DNA of 64,000 nucleotides, taken from contig JAEPML010000002.1 in assembly GCA_017643925.1 (NCBI GenBank), forward strand, positions 186,001 to 250,000, read 5' to 3'. The position numbers and the translations under genes are program-made. Below are positions 26,266 through 35,773 of this stretch, piece by piece (the stretch's first letter is position 1; the number at the start of each line of letters is the position of its first letter). Source of the DNA: Roseibium sp. (GTDB taxonomy: Bacteria > Pseudomonadota > Alphaproteobacteria > Rhizobiales > Stappiaceae). The notes below the pieces were generated by a model, which saw only the letters and a program-made list of their open reading frames with translations, ran no database searches and was not told the DNA's origin.

Positions 26266-27765
26266 GTGACCAAATTAGCCAAAATTTCCTTTTCCCGAAT
26301 TGATGCTCCAAAAAGCGGGATCGCCGTATTGTTGGCGGGGGAGGACCTGAGCCTCGGGTCAACGGCAACGGAGATCGTTGCGGGCGTTGAGGGCGGTTTG
26401 GCGCGCAGCGCGGATATTGCCGGGTTTGACGGCAAGAAGGGATCTTCTCTTGATCTGATTGCGCCGGCTGGTCTTGGCCTTGATCGCCTGTTGGTCTTTG
26501 GTCTGGGAAAGGCTGACGATATCTCCAGAGATGATTGGCGCGCACTCGGAGGCAGGGTGTTCGCGGCGCTCAAAAACGCGAAAGCTGATGCGGCAACCGT
26601 TGTTCTCGAGTCCCCGCTGGAGGGAGAATTGTCGAACGAGCACATCGCGGAAATTGCGATGGGAGCAAAGCTCAGGGCCTACGCGTTCGATGCCTACAAG
26701 TCGAAGAAGCAAGGGGATGATCCCGCCCAAGATCTGAAGCTGACTCTCAAGGTTGCCGATCCGAAAGGAGCTCGCAAGGCCTGGACTGCAGCCGAGGGCA
26801 TTGCGGATGGCGTCATTCTCGCCCGCGACCTTGTCAATGAACCGGCAAATGTCCTGGGACCGGTCGAATTTGCCAAAAAGGCGGAAGAACTCGGCAAACT
26901 CGGTGTCGAGGTCGAAGTCCTCGGCGAGAAGGAAATGAAGAAGCTGAAGATGGCAGCCCTTCTTGGCGTCGCCCAGGGCTCGGTTCGCCCACCGCGTCTG
27001 GCTGTCATGCGCTGGAACGGCGGCAAGAAGGGAACCGCTCCGGTCGCATTGGTCGGAAAGGGTGTTGTTTTCGATACGGGCGGCATTTCGATCAAGCCGG
27101 CTGGTGGCATGGAAGAAATGAAGGGCGACATGGGCGGTGCGGCGGCAGTCGTCGGCGCCATGCATGCGATCGCGGCGCGCAAGGCCAAGTCCAATGTCGT
27201 TGGCGTCATCGGGCTAGTTGAAAACATGCCTGACGGCAACGCCCAACGTCCGGGTGACATCGTGACGGCCATGTCTGGCACAACCATCGAAATCCTCAAC
27301 ACGGATGCCGAGGGAAGGTTGGTCCTGGCAGACGCGCTCTGGTACACCCAGAAAAAGTACAAGCCTGCGATCATGATCGATCTGGCAACCTTGACGGGTG
27401 CCGTCCTAGTTGCCCTGGGCAACCTCAACGCAGGTCTTTTCTCAAACAATGATGAGCTTGCCGACAATCTGCTGGCAGCAGGCAAGGCAAGTGGCGAGCC
27501 GGTTTGGCGCCTGCCCCTGTCCCCGGGTTATGACAAGATCATTGATACGCCCAATGCCGATGTGAAGAACACCGGGGGCCGCTGGGCAGGATCCATCACG
27601 GCCGCCCAGTTCCTGCAGAGATTTGCAAATGACGTTCCCTGGGCACATCTTGATATCGCTGGAACGGCGTTCGGTGCGCCGAAGGACGATATCTGCCAAA
27701 GCTGGGCCTCAGGGTATGGCGTTCGTCTGCTGAACCAGCTGGTTGCCGATCATTACGAAGGCTGA
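26266..27765 (+). CDS. pepA: Leucyl aminopeptidase (M17 family)
   Basis: Removes N-terminal residues from peptides using two metal ions. The start is GTG 26266 after AGGGAG; 499 residues, the family norm. The C-terminal catalytic domain has [15 protein letters not shown] (metal-binding Lys and Asp) and the signature [14 protein letters not shown]. It is followed by a bidirectional terminator and, beyond a small minus-strand gene, by holC, a pairing known from many proteobacteria. Confidence 0.96.
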   Translation: MTKLAKISFSRIDAPKSGIAVLLAGEDLSLGSTATEIVAGVEGGLARSADIAGFDGKKGSSLDLIAPAGLGLDRLLVFGLGKADDISRDDWRALGGRVFAALKNAKADAATVVLESPLEGELSNEHIAEIAMGAKLRAYAFDAYKSKKQGDDPAQDLKLTLKVADPKGARKAWTAAEGIADGVILARDLVNEPANVLGPVEFAKKAEELGKLGVEVEVLGEKEMKKLKMAALLGVAQGSVRPPRLAVMRWNGGKKGTAPVALVGKGVVFDTGGISIKPAGGMEEMKGDMGGAAAVVGAMHAIAARKAKSNVVGVIGLVENMPDGNAQRPGDIVTAMSGTTIEILNTDAEGRLVLADALWYTQKKYKPAIMIDLATLTGAVLVALGNLNAGLFSNNDELADNLLAAGKASGEPVWRLPLSPGYDKIIDTPNADVKNTGGRWAGSITAAQFLQRFANDVPWAHLDIAGTAFGAPKDDICQSWASGYGVRLLNQLVADHYEG

Positions 27766-27802
27766 TTGAAAGCCATTCAGCTGTGGCCACTGAGCCTGGA
27801 AA

Positions 27803-27835
27803 CAAAAAAAACCCGCCGAAACGGCGGGTTTTTTC
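27803..27835. terminator. Bidirectional rho-independent terminator after pepA
   Basis: AACCCGCCG (27810-27818), loop AAA, CGGCGGGTT (27822-27830), with an A-run before and a T-run after. It serves pepA on the plus strand and the small peptide gene on the minus strand. Confidence 0.93.
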
Positions 27836-27851
27836 ATTCAAGCTTATCAGC

Positions 27852-27968
27852 TCAGCAGGTTTTGTAAGCTCCGCAGGCTGTTGCCGGTTCAACCAGAAAC
27901 CCCATTCCGGCGGTGGCGCCAGCCACAACAGCGACAAGAGCACAAAACACAACGACACGCGTGAGCAT
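27852..27968 (-). CDS. Small membrane or secreted peptide of 38 residues
   Basis: Unrecognised. ATG at 27968 with GGGGA about 9 bases upstream; TGA at 27852. Residues 2-30 are one hydrophobic stretch (MLTRVVVFCALVAVVAGATA and on), so it is a signal peptide or a single membrane anchor. The C-terminus has a CX5C pair (Cys32, Cys38), Cys38 being the last residue. It shares the bidirectional terminator with pepA, which argues that this strand is transcribed. Function unknown. Confidence 0.6.
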   Translation of the reverse strand: MLTRVVVFCALVAVVAGATAGMGFLVEPATACGAYKTC

Positions 27969-28240
27969 ATTTGTTTTTCCCCAAAACAGGCCGGGTCGGG
28001 AAACCGTTCACCAGCCGTAAAAAATGATCCTTGGATCGTCCCCAGAACGAACCCTAGTCAATCGACATTTGCGAAGGGTTAATGATACGAGTCTTCTGAC
28101 ATGTCTATGCTGGCATTGCTGTAAAGGGAAAATGAACCATCGGCTGTTGCAAGGTTGCATCACTGTCCCGGCGGGGGACTTCCCGATTTGATCGTGGAGC
28201 CGGATGCGAGGTCAAATGAAGCGCACCGCACGGAGAAACG

Positions 28241-28693
28241 ATGAGCGTTGAGGTCATTTTTTATCATCTGTTGCACAAGCCGCTGGAAGCGGCGCTGCCG
28301 CAACTGCTGCTCAAATGTCTCGAACGTGACTGGAAAGTGGTCGTCCAGACGGGGAGCGAACAGCGTTGCAATGCGCTCGACGCTCACCTGTGGACGTTCA
28401 GCGACGACAGTTTCCTGCCGCATGGGACCAAGGCAGACGGATTTGCCGAACACCAGCCAATTTACCTGACGCCTGAACAGGATAATCCGAACGATGCCGA
28501 TGTCCGGTTTCTGGTGGACAGGGCATCTCCGCCACCGCTTTCCAGTTACAAGCGCGCAATCTACATGTTTGATGGCAACGACGACGAAGCGGTGCAGGAA
28601 GCCCGGAACCGCTGGAAAGAGGCCAAGTCAGAGGGTTTCGAAATCGCCTATTGGCAACAGACTCAAGCCGGTGGCTGGGAACGAAAAGCCTGA
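28241..28693 (+). CDS. holC: DNA polymerase III chi subunit
   Basis: 150 residues. It begins VEVIFYHLLHKPLEAALPQLL and contains WTFSDDSFLPHG and QPIYLTPEQDNPNDA, hallmarks of chi (HolC). Chi links the clamp loader to single-strand binding protein at the replication fork. It lies 28 bases before the rhodanese gene and downstream of pepA. Confidence 0.95.
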   Translation: MSVEVIFYHLLHKPLEAALPQLLLKCLERDWKVVVQTGSEQRCNALDAHLWTFSDDSFLPHGTKADGFAEHQPIYLTPEQDNPNDADVRFLVDRASPPPLSSYKRAIYMFDGNDDEAVQEARNRWKEAKSEGFEIAYWQQTQAGGWERKA

Positions 28694-28721
28694 CGGACTT
28701 CAAGAATATCAGGGATACCCA

Positions 28722-29117
28722 ATGCAAAAACTGAAAATCTCTTCTGCCGAACTCGTCGCCCGGGCCAAGGCGAAAATCGAGGAAGTCGAGACGGAGGACG
28801 CGATCTCGCTGGTCAATGATCCCGGCGTGCTCTTTGTCGACATCAGGGACATTCGCGAGCGTCAGCGTTTCGGGTTCATTCCCGGCAGCTTTCACTGTCC
28901 CCGCGGTATGGCGGAGTTCTGGGTGGATCCTGAAAGTCCCTATTTCAAGGAGATTTTCGCTGAAAACAGGCGTTTCATTTTCCATTGCGCTGCCGGTTGG
29001 CGCTCAGCCCTGACAGTTGCCACGTTGAACGAGATGGGATTCCAGGCGGCCCATCTGAAGGATGGTTTCGGCGACTGGGTGAAACAGGGCGGGGCGGTCG
29101 AAACCGAGACTGAATGA
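28722..29117 (+). CDS. Rhodanese-like domain protein
   Basis: 131 residues from ATG 28722. A single rhodanese domain: VLFVDIRDIRERQRFGFIPGS in the N-terminal half, and the active loop HCAAGWRS with Cys89 in the C-terminal half, a six-residue loop typical of sulfurtransferases. Cytoplasmic, no signal peptide. The physiological substrate is unknown. It follows holC closely and is probably cotranscribed. Confidence 0.92.
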   Translation: MQKLKISSAELVARAKAKIEEVETEDAISLVNDPGVLFVDIRDIRERQRFGFIPGSFHCPRGMAEFWVDPESPYFKEIFAENRRFIFHCAAGWRSALTVATLNEMGFQAAHLKDGFGDWVKQGGAVETETE

Positions 29118-29193
29118 AGCTTGATCGTGAGCGTGACACGAAGAAGCGCGAACACTGGTCCGGGCGGGCCCACCAAGAGTGCAGGGCGGTTGC

Positions 29194-29676
29194 ATGCTGA
29201 CACCTGAGACCGTCGACTATTTGCGCAGGCAGACATACGACCCTGCAGCAGAGCAGCTTTCCATAATCGTTCCGGTCAGCACGCTCTATTGGTCTGACGA
29301 GATGCCCGACACCAAGGCCCTCCGAAGACTGGGCAATGGCGCATACGACGAGGTCATCCGGTTATTGAGCATTCGAAGGCAAATCTGGGAGCATCTGCAG
29401 GTTTCGAACGAGGAGCAGGAATTCTGGAGTTCTGCCATTTCGCTTGCTCCGGACTTTCCCGGCTTTCGCAGACTGGATTTGTCGCCGGAAGATCGGGAGG
29501 CCCAGTTCCAAATTGACCGCCTGGAAGCAGAGTTTTTCGACGAGTTGGCAGAAAGTGCTGACGACTTTGAGATTGATGTGGCCGGAAACTGGTCCGCGAC
29601 TTTCCATTTGGAAGAAAAACCCGGGAAGTCGTTTTGGAAAAGGCTGATCCCGGGCTGGTTCCGCAGGTTGAACTGA
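29194..29676 (+). CDS. Protein of unknown function, 160 residues
   Basis: Not recognised. ATG 29194 is preferred over GTG 29179 because GGGCGG precedes it. The product is soluble, acidic in the middle and rich in aromatic residues. A predicted helical region around 35-70 (ALRRLGNGAYDEVIRLLSIR) is followed by LSPEDREAQFQIDRLEAEFFDEL, landmarks LSPEDREAQFQ and LEAEFFDELAE, and a C-terminus KSFWKRLIPGWFRRLN that could touch the membrane. It lies 76 bases after the rhodanese gene on the same strand. Confidence 0.75.
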   Translation: MLTPETVDYLRRQTYDPAAEQLSIIVPVSTLYWSDEMPDTKALRRLGNGAYDEVIRLLSIRRQIWEHLQVSNEEQEFWSSAISLAPDFPGFRRLDLSPEDREAQFQIDRLEAEFFDELAESADDFEIDVAGNWSATFHLEEKPGKSFWKRLIPGWFRRLN

Positions 29677-29754
29677 AACTTGTGCGGCCTTGGCTACCGG
29701 TTTTCACCAGCAATTCGAACCGCACTGCCAGAGTTGAGGTAAAAGCCCAACGCC

Positions 29755-30453
29755 TTAGCTCAAGCGCGCCAGCAACTGCGGAACCTTGCCGATATGGTCC
29801 AGCCGAAAATAGCGCTCGGTTTCATCCGGCGTATCGGCTTCTTCCAGGGCCCAGGTGATTTCATAAGGCACATGCGCTGCCTGCGCGCCAGCTTCCAGGG
29901 CCGGCAGGATGTCGGACTTGAGGGAGTTTCCGATCATCATTGCCTCTCGGGCGCCAGTGCCATGGCGCGCGAAAAGCGTGTGATAGGTTCCGGCATTCTT
30001 TTCCGAAACGATCTCGATCGCGTCGAAATAAACATCCAGTCCCGACGCCGAGACCTTGCGCTCCTGGTCGAACAGGTCCCCCTTGGTGATCAGCACAAGG
30101 TGATAGTCGTCCTTGACCGCCTTCAGCGTGTCTTCAACATAGGGAAGGGGCGCAACCGGGTGAGACAGCATGTCTCTGCCGGCTGCCAGGATTTCGGCGA
30201 TGACGTCTGCCGAGACCTTTCCATCCGTGACTTCGATGGCTGTCTCGATCATGGACAGGGTGAAGCCCTTCACGCCGTAGCCATAATGCAGCACGTTGCG
30301 CCGCTCGGCTGCCAGAAGGCGCTCGCTGAGACGGCTCTTGTCCGAATAGTTCGACAGGAGGTCGGCGAACCTGTCTTCGGTCAACCTGAAGACGCGCTCG
30401 TTGTGCCAGAGCGTGTCGTCTGCATCAAACCCGAGCGTCGTCAGCGCTGCCAT
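29755..30453 (-). CDS. HAD family hydrolase
   Basis: 232 residues. Motif I FDADDTLW supplies the nucleophile Asp, motif II is LITKGD, and motif IV reads MIGNSLKSDILPALEAGAQA. A helical cap lies between motifs I and II. Probably a small-molecule phosphatase (YjjG-like); substrate unknown. It shares one base with the end of the ABC-F gene (stop and start overlap as TGATG), so the two are translationally coupled. Confidence 0.92.
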   Translation of the reverse strand: MAALTTLGFDADDTLWHNERVFRLTEDRFADLLSNYSDKSRLSERLLAAERRNVLHYGYGVKGFTLSMIETAIEVTDGKVSADVIAEILAAGRDMLSHPVAPLPYVEDTLKAVKDDYHLVLITKGDLFDQERKVSASGLDVYFDAIEIVSEKNAGTYHTLFARHGTGAREAMMIGNSLKSDILPALEAGAQAAHVPYEITWALEEADTPDETERYFRLDHIGKVPQLLARLS

Positions 30454-32333
30454 CAGCCGGCTTCCTCATATTCGGCGGATAGTTCCAGCCATTCCTCTTC
30501 GGTCTTTACCAGCTTCTTTTCGCAAAAAGCCCGTTCCTTCGCGAATTTCGTCGCACGTTCGGGTTCTCGCGTAAAGAATTCAGGGTCCGTCAGCGCTTCA
30601 TCCAGTTTGCCGATTTTCTCCTGAAGACGCGCCATTTCTTTCTCGGCCGCGTCGATCTTCTGCTTGAGCGGCTTGAGCTGACTGCGTTTCTGCGCGGCTT
30701 CCCTGCGCTTGTCCTGTGCCGACGCCTTTTCAGCCTCCGTCGCCTTGTCCCGGGCCTTCTGGGCCGCCTCCGGGCCTTGCAGGATCAGGCGTCGATAATC
30801 TTCCATATCGCCGTCATAGGGCTCGACTTTGCCCTCAGCCACCAGCCAGAGCCGATCGGCGCAAGCTTCGACCAGGTGCCGGTCGTGGCTGATCAGCACC
30901 ACGGCTCCCTGATATTCATTGAGCGCCATGACCAGCGCTTCGCGGCTATCGATGTCCAGATGGTTGGTCGGCTCGTCGAGGATAAGGAGGTGTGGTCCTT
31001 CGAAGGTTGCCAGGCCCAGAAGCAGCCGGGCTTTTTCGCCGCCCGAAAGATCCTTTGCCGGCGTATCCATTCGATCGGTAGGCAAGCCGAAGCGGGCAAC
31101 GCGCGCGCGCACTTTTGCTTCTGGCGCGTCCGGCATAAGCGCGCGCACATGAGCAACGGAGCTTTCCGCCGGTTTCAGTTCATCGAGTTGGTGCTGGGCA
31201 AAAAAAGCGATCTTCAGCTTGGTGGCCTTGGTGATATCACCGTCCATTGCACCGAGACGGCCGGAGATCAACTTGGCGAAGGTCGACTTGCCGTTGCCAT
31301 TTGCGCCCAGCAGCGCAATGCGGTCGTCTGTGTCGATGTTCAGGTTCAGACGGGACAGGATCCGGGTGTCGCCATATCCGGTTGAAACGCTCTCGAGTTT
31401 CAGGATTGGCGGTGCAAGTTGCACCTCCGGATCCGGGAAGTGGATCGGCTTGCTGCTTTCTTCGGTCAAGGCGGCAATCGGCTGCATCTTTTCAAGCATT
31501 TTCAGTCGGGACTGAGCCTGCCTGGCCTTGCTGGCCTTGTAGCGAAACCGGTCGACAAAGGTCTGCATGTGCTTGCGCTGGGCGTCCTGTTTGACCTTCG
31601 CCTTTTCCGCCAGGACCATTGCTTCCCGGCGCTGCCGATCGAAACTGTCATAGCCGCCGGTGTAGTAGGTCAGCTTGCCGCCTTCCAGATGCACGATACT
31701 GTCGACCGCGTTGTTCAGAAGGTCCCGGTCGTGGGAGATCAGCAGCACCTGGTGCGGATAGCGCGCAACATAGTTTTCCAGCCAGAGCGTGCCTTCCAGG
31801 TCCAGATAGTTGGTCGGCTCGTCGAGGAGCAGGAGGTCCGGCTCGGAAAAGAGCACGGCTGCGAGGGCGACGCGCATGCGCCATCCGCCCGAAAAGGACG
31901 AACAGGGCCGTTTCTGGGCATTGGCGTCAAACCCCAGACCCGACAGGATCGCACCTGCACGTGCTTCTGCCGTATGGGCGCCAATGTCGGCAAGACGGGT
32001 GTGAATGTCCGCGATCTTGTGCGGGTCGCATTCCGTTTCGGCTTCCTCAAGAAGCCGCGTGCGCTCCTTGTCCGCAGCAAGCACGACATCCATCAGGCTG
32101 TCTTCGGTGCCGGGCGCTTCCTGGGCGACCTGGCCGATCCGTGCGCGTTTGGGGATCTGGACGGAGCCGGTCTCGGTGGAAAGGTCCCCGGTTATGATTT
32201 TGAACAAGGTGGATTTACCCGCACCGTTCCGGCCGACCAGTCCGGTCTTGGCCTTTCCGGGCAGCGTCACGCTTGCCTTGTCGATCAGGAGGCGATCCCC
32301 GATCCGATATGTAAGGTCCGAAATTTGCAACAT
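30453..32333 (-). CDS. ABC-F family ATPase
   Basis: 626 residues from ATG 32333 (the frame stays open further, but LQISDLTYRIGDRLLIDKA is the family start). Two ATPase domains have no membrane segments: first Walker A GRNGAGKSTL near residue 40 with signature FSGGWRMR, second Walker A GANGNGKSTF with signature LSGGEKARLLLGLA. A linker between them and a Lys/Glu-rich coiled-coil C-terminus are present. ABC-F proteins act on ribosomes. This layout resembles Uup/YheS more than EttA. Confidence 0.93.
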   Translation of the reverse strand: MLQISDLTYRIGDRLLIDKASVTLPGKAKTGLVGRNGAGKSTLFKIITGDLSTETGSVQIPKRARIGQVAQEAPGTEDSLMDVVLAADKERTRLLEEAETECDPHKIADIHTRLADIGAHTAEARAGAILSGLGFDANAQKRPCSSFSGGWRMRVALAAVLFSEPDLLLLDEPTNYLDLEGTLWLENYVARYPHQVLLISHDRDLLNNAVDSIVHLEGGKLTYYTGGYDSFDRQRREAMVLAEKAKVKQDAQRKHMQTFVDRFRYKASKARQAQSRLKMLEKMQPIAALTEESSKPIHFPDPEVQLAPPILKLESVSTGYGDTRILSRLNLNIDTDDRIALLGANGNGKSTFAKLISGRLGAMDGDITKATKLKIAFFAQHQLDELKPAESSVAHVRALMPDAPEAKVRARVARFGLPTDRMDTPAKDLSGGEKARLLLGLATFEGPHLLILDEPTNHLDIDSREALVMALNEYQGAVVLISHDRHLVEACADRLWLVAEGKVEPYDGDMEDYRRLILQGPEAAQKARDKATEAEKASAQDKRREAAQKRSQLKPLKQKIDAAEKEMARLQEKIGKLDEALTDPEFFTREPERATKFAKERAFCEKKLVKTEEEWLELSAEYEEAG

Positions 32334-32444
32334 GGCGGGATGTTTGGCGAACCCGCCCCGAGGATGCAAGCGGAAAGCAGGCCGAAACAGCTTTCCGCAG
32401 GCTGGCTGTGGCAATCCTGCACAGGAGAGTCACAGCCCTTGCCG

Positions 32445-33509
32445 TCACGAACCGAGGAAACTGAGAATCTCCTCCACGATGCGTTGGTGTTGTTCCGCGC
32501 GTTCGACACTTCCCATGATGCAGACGATCTCATCCCCGGGTTCGTGTTCCTGAAGGATCGCGAAACCCTCCGGCTTGCATTTGCCCATGAAATCGAAATG
32601 TCCGGCATCTTTGAGCTCAATGTGCCGGGTCATTGTGTCAGGGAGGGCGCGAGACAGGGCACGCGATTCAACGTCCTGGTTCAACATGTCCGCCCGTCCG
32701 GAGCCCAGAACCAGGATGGGGATGTCTATGGCACCGAGACTGGCGCGGGAGAAGACGGGTGTGCCTCCAAGATCCATGCTGATCACTTTGGAAACACGCG
32801 GATCCTTGAGATCTGCTTGCATCGCGCCCTGATCTCCAGGCGTCTCCGCAACGGACCAGCCTTTCAGAACGCCGCAGGCGACCGGCGGGGTCTCGACATT
32901 GCAGGCGGTCTCGTACCGGGCACTGTCGAACCGGGCACCGGCCAGCAGCATGACAGTGAAACCTCCAAGGGAGTGTCCGGCCGCATGGATCCGGGTCTCG
33001 TCGATCAGGGCGCGGTAATCGCTTGGACCGGTCAGGTAGGAGATAAGCCGCGAGAGATCGGCTGGCCTTTTCCAGAGTTCACGAGCCTGGTCGGGGTCGC
33101 GCAAAAAGGTGCTCGTCCCCGGGTGATTGACCATGGCAACGACAAAGCCGCGGCGTGACAGTTCGGAGCCGAGCCAGGCCTGGTTGAAGGTGTTGCCATA
33201 CATTCCGTGAGAGACCACGATCAACGGAAAGGGACCCTTTGCAGGCGTGCCGTTCGGATCGGCCGGCGCCATCTCCCAGACCTTGCTCTTGTCAGCCTTT
33301 TGCATCCGCCCTGGCGTGTTGGTCGGGTACCAGATGTCACCGGCAAGGGGACGGTCGCCGTATGTGTCCGAGACCTCAATCTTCGCGACACCCGGACCGT
33401 ATCGTGTGTTGTCCTGGGGGCCGGCGCTGACTGCAGATGTGTTGAGTGAAAGGGTGCACACGGCAGACAGGACACCGCCAATGAGGCGTGTTGTGAACTG
33501 GGAGATCAT
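32445..33509 (-). CDS. Exported alpha/beta hydrolase
   Basis: 354 residues. A signal peptide (about 1-29) is followed by KIEVSDTYGDRPLAGDIWYPT, the oxyanion region VVSHGMYGN and the nucleophile elbow AAGHSLGGFTV. The C-terminal DAGHFDFMG could supply the catalytic His. It resembles predicted dienelactone hydrolase/platelet-activating-factor acetylhydrolase-type enzymes; substrate unknown. It is divergent from the AraC-type regulator 139 bases away, its likely controller. Confidence 0.9.
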   Translation of the reverse strand: MISQFTTRLIGGVLSAVCTLSLNTSAVSAGPQDNTRYGPGVAKIEVSDTYGDRPLAGDIWYPTNTPGRMQKADKSKVWEMAPADPNGTPAKGPFPLIVVSHGMYGNTFNQAWLGSELSRRGFVVAMVNHPGTSTFLRDPDQARELWKRPADLSRLISYLTGPSDYRALIDETRIHAAGHSLGGFTVMLLAGARFDSARYETACNVETPPVACGVLKGWSVAETPGDQGAMQADLKDPRVSKVISMDLGGTPVFSRASLGAIDIPILVLGSGRADMLNQDVESRALSRALPDTMTRHIELKDAGHFDFMGKCKPEGFAILQEHEPGDEIVCIMGSVERAEQHQRIVEEILSFLGS

Positions 33510-33590
33510 GAAATCACCTTCGATAATTAGCGATGGTGATCAGATGCGTGACCAGTAGGGCTGATAACAATCCCCAGACGGCCCAACAGA

Positions 33591-33614
33591 TGTCCTGAAT
33601 CGTGATAAAGGACA
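33591..33614. promoter_or_regulatory. Inverted repeat between hydrolase and AraC regulator
   Basis: TGTCCT-N12-AGGACA (33591-33596, 33609-33614), 35 bases before the AraC start. A second pair TCACC/GGTGA flanks 33511-33536. Both are candidate operators for the divergent pair. Confidence 0.45.
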
Positions 33615-33648
33615 GGACTTTCAACGTGGTTCCCAGTATGGATCAGAA

Positions 33649-34695
33649 ATGATCAGTATCCCGGTCTCATTTCTGCTTGCCTGTCTGTTTCTGCTTCTGG
33701 GGCTGATCATGGTCTCCTGGCGGTCACTGCCGCCACTCTCCCGCATGCTCTTTCTTCTGGCTTTCGCTCTTATGGCCTGCGAGGCGGTCCTCGTGGGCAT
33801 GCGGTTCGCCTTCAATATCTACGATCTGCTGTTCCTTCAAAGAGCGTTGCCGGTCTGGATCGCCCCGGCTCTCTATGTCTCCTTTGTCGCCCTGACGGTC
33901 TCGAAAGAGGCGACTTGGCGTCAGATCAGGATCAACTTCGGGATCTCCGCTGTCCTGACAACGGCCATGTTTCTCCCGATTCCGTTCGGCGGCTACATTG
34001 ATCTTCTGATCGCAGCTTCCTTTGCCACCTATACGGCTCTTCTGTTCCGACTCTGGCGTCGTGGTGCCGACCAGTTCTCGCAGGCGCCGACGCGACTCAG
34101 CGAAGTGTTGCTCAAGTTGCTTGGCCTGGCCGTCACCGTCATGCTGGCAACGCTGCTTGTGGATGTCTTCATTGCCATACTGTTTGCCAATGAAATGGCT
34201 GGCTCGGCTGCGGTGACCATTTCCGTGGTGAGCCTGCTTTTTCTGATCGCGACACTGGCGCTGCTGGCAGAGAGCCTGAGACTTCAGGCCAGGCGGGGCC
34301 GGCGCGCTGTTGAAACGCCGCAGGCCAACGATCCGGTTTCAGAGGACCTCGTTGAGAGAGCGCGAAAGGTGCTTGCTGAAAAATCTCTCTTCAGGGATCC
34401 CGGACTGACCCTGACGCGGCTTGCCAGGCGGGTCGGCGTCCCTGACAGGGACCTGTCACAGGCGATAAACCAGGCCACCGGCATGAATGTAAGCCAGTTC
34501 GTCAACCAGGTTCGCCTCGCCGAAGCCGCGCGGCTTCTCACGTCGACAGATGAGCCTGTTGCAAAGATCATGGAACAGGTGGGCTTCCTGACGCGATCGA
34601 ACTTCTACAGGGAATTCCGAAAGGTCTATGGAGAAGCGCCGGCGTCCTTCCGGAAGAAGCTCAGCCTTCGTCCAGCAGAAATTCCAGATAGATAG
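33649..34695 (+). CDS. Membrane-bound AraC family transcriptional regulator
   Basis: 348 residues. The N-terminal two thirds (about 1-215) hold seven or so hydrophobic segments (ISIPVSFLLACLFLLLGLIM first). A cytoplasmic AraC-type DNA-binding domain with two helix-turn-helix units follows (LTRLARRVGVPDRDLSQAIN and VAKIMEQVGFLTRSNFYREF). This design suggests direct sensing of a membrane or periplasmic signal. The likely target is the divergent exported hydrolase. Its last 35 bases overlap the end of the convergent DUF4344 gene. Confidence 0.92.
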   Translation: MISIPVSFLLACLFLLLGLIMVSWRSLPPLSRMLFLLAFALMACEAVLVGMRFAFNIYDLLFLQRALPVWIAPALYVSFVALTVSKEATWRQIRINFGISAVLTTAMFLPIPFGGYIDLLIAASFATYTALLFRLWRRGADQFSQAPTRLSEVLLKLLGLAVTVMLATLLVDVFIAILFANEMAGSAAVTISVVSLLFLIATLALLAESLRLQARRGRRAVETPQANDPVSEDLVERARKVLAEKSLFRDPGLTLTRLARRVGVPDRDLSQAINQATGMNVSQFVNQVRLAEAARLLTSTDEPVAKIMEQVGFLTRSNFYREFRKVYGEAPASFRKKLSLRPAEIPDR

Positions 34696-35533
34696 CCGCA
34701 AATCCGCCAAGCAGCTCGTGGCACAGAATGACCTCACGTGATTGCGGATCCCAGAAGGCATTTTCCACGCCGCATTCCGCAGCTCGGAAGGTGACCGTTT
34801 CCGGCAGGTCGTAATATGTGTCGAGCTCAGTTGCGACCAGTTCCACGAGCTCGCTTTCCTTCAAAAACAGGGCTAGCGAGGCCAGCCCGTTGGGCGCCGG
34901 TTCGTGGGAGACCTTGATCTTTCCTCCCGGCGTTTCCTGTTCTCGAAGATAGGGTTCGGTCGTGTAGTCCCAGGAATCCGCCGTTTGCTCGTAGTCGAAC
35001 CCGCAGGTCTCGATACGCTCTTCAGGGAGACCGAGGTCCTTCGCCAGTTCCAGGAACGCATCTTCATCTGCACCCACCATCAGGCAGAGGATACGATACC
35101 CCCTTTGCTGATCCAGGTCGTGCTCGTCGTAGAAGATGAGGTCTTCATAATTCTCGTCGGCGATCAGGAACCAGCCGATCATGGCATTGGTCAGAAGAAG
35201 ATCCATGTCGTCAGTGTCGGCCGAAAGCATGGACACGGTGGCAAGATTGTCGACGGCGTCCTCTTCCTGGGCAAGCACCGGCAGTTCAAGCTCGGAGACG
35301 AGCATGTGCCCGCCTTCGTGGTAGAGGGTGAACAGCGCATTGCCGGCAACGAACACCAGCAGTTCCTCAAGGTCTTCCGATGCCAGTTCGGACAGGCGTT
35401 TCTCAAGGCGGGAGAAGTCCTGGTCCTGCGCCTTCGCCGGCCCTGCCATAACGCCCAGTACAAGCATTAGCCCAAAAAACACGCGGACCAGTATCGAAGA
35501 AAGGCAAGTGAATCTTGTGGTCTTTTGCGTCAT
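34661..35533 (-). CDS. DUF4344 putative metallopeptidase, exported
   Basis: 290 residues from ATG 35533 (chosen because a signal peptide follows: LVRVFFGLMLVLGVMAGPAKA, landmark cleavage near AKA-QD). The HEGGH at residues 72-76 matches the HExxH-like zinc site of the DUF4344 family (putative metallopeptidases). The rest is unusually acidic, with pairs of Cys (GYRILCLM, ETCGFDY, AAECGVEN, VILCHELLGG). Substrate unknown. It overlaps the AraC gene tail to tail by 35 bases. Confidence 0.85.
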   Translation of the reverse strand: MTQKTTRFTCLSSILVRVFFGLMLVLGVMAGPAKAQDQDFSRLEKRLSELASEDLEELLVFVAGNALFTLYHEGGHMLVSELELPVLAQEEDAVDNLATVSMLSADTDDMDLLLTNAMIGWFLIADENYEDLIFYDEHDLDQQRGYRILCLMVGADEDAFLELAKDLGLPEERIETCGFDYEQTADSWDYTTEPYLREQETPGGKIKVSHEPAPNGLASLALFLKESELVELVATELDTYYDLPETVTFRAAECGVENAFWDPQSREVILCHELLGGFAAIYLEFLLDEG

Positions 35534-35773
35534 TGTCCGGGCTATCCTTGATATGGAACGACTGTTGTTCCGACGACCGAAACCGGCCGAGCGCTCGTCG
35601 CTTGAGAGCATAGTTAGCAGCTTCCAGGGCCGTGAAGTAGAGGGCGACATGAAAATGTCATGACGGCGCCCCCTTGCAGGGCAGGCAAGGCCCCGTTATT
35701 AAGGCCGCGAAATTTCTGAATTCCCGTATTGGCAGCCGGGCTGCCGCACTCACGAAACGAGAAAGACAAAACC

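Noticed and set aside
31419-33158. A 579-codon plus-strand frame across the ABC-F and hydrolase genes
   Set aside because: It spans two unrelated genes and their gap, with no start signal; it is a by-product of GC-rich codon use.
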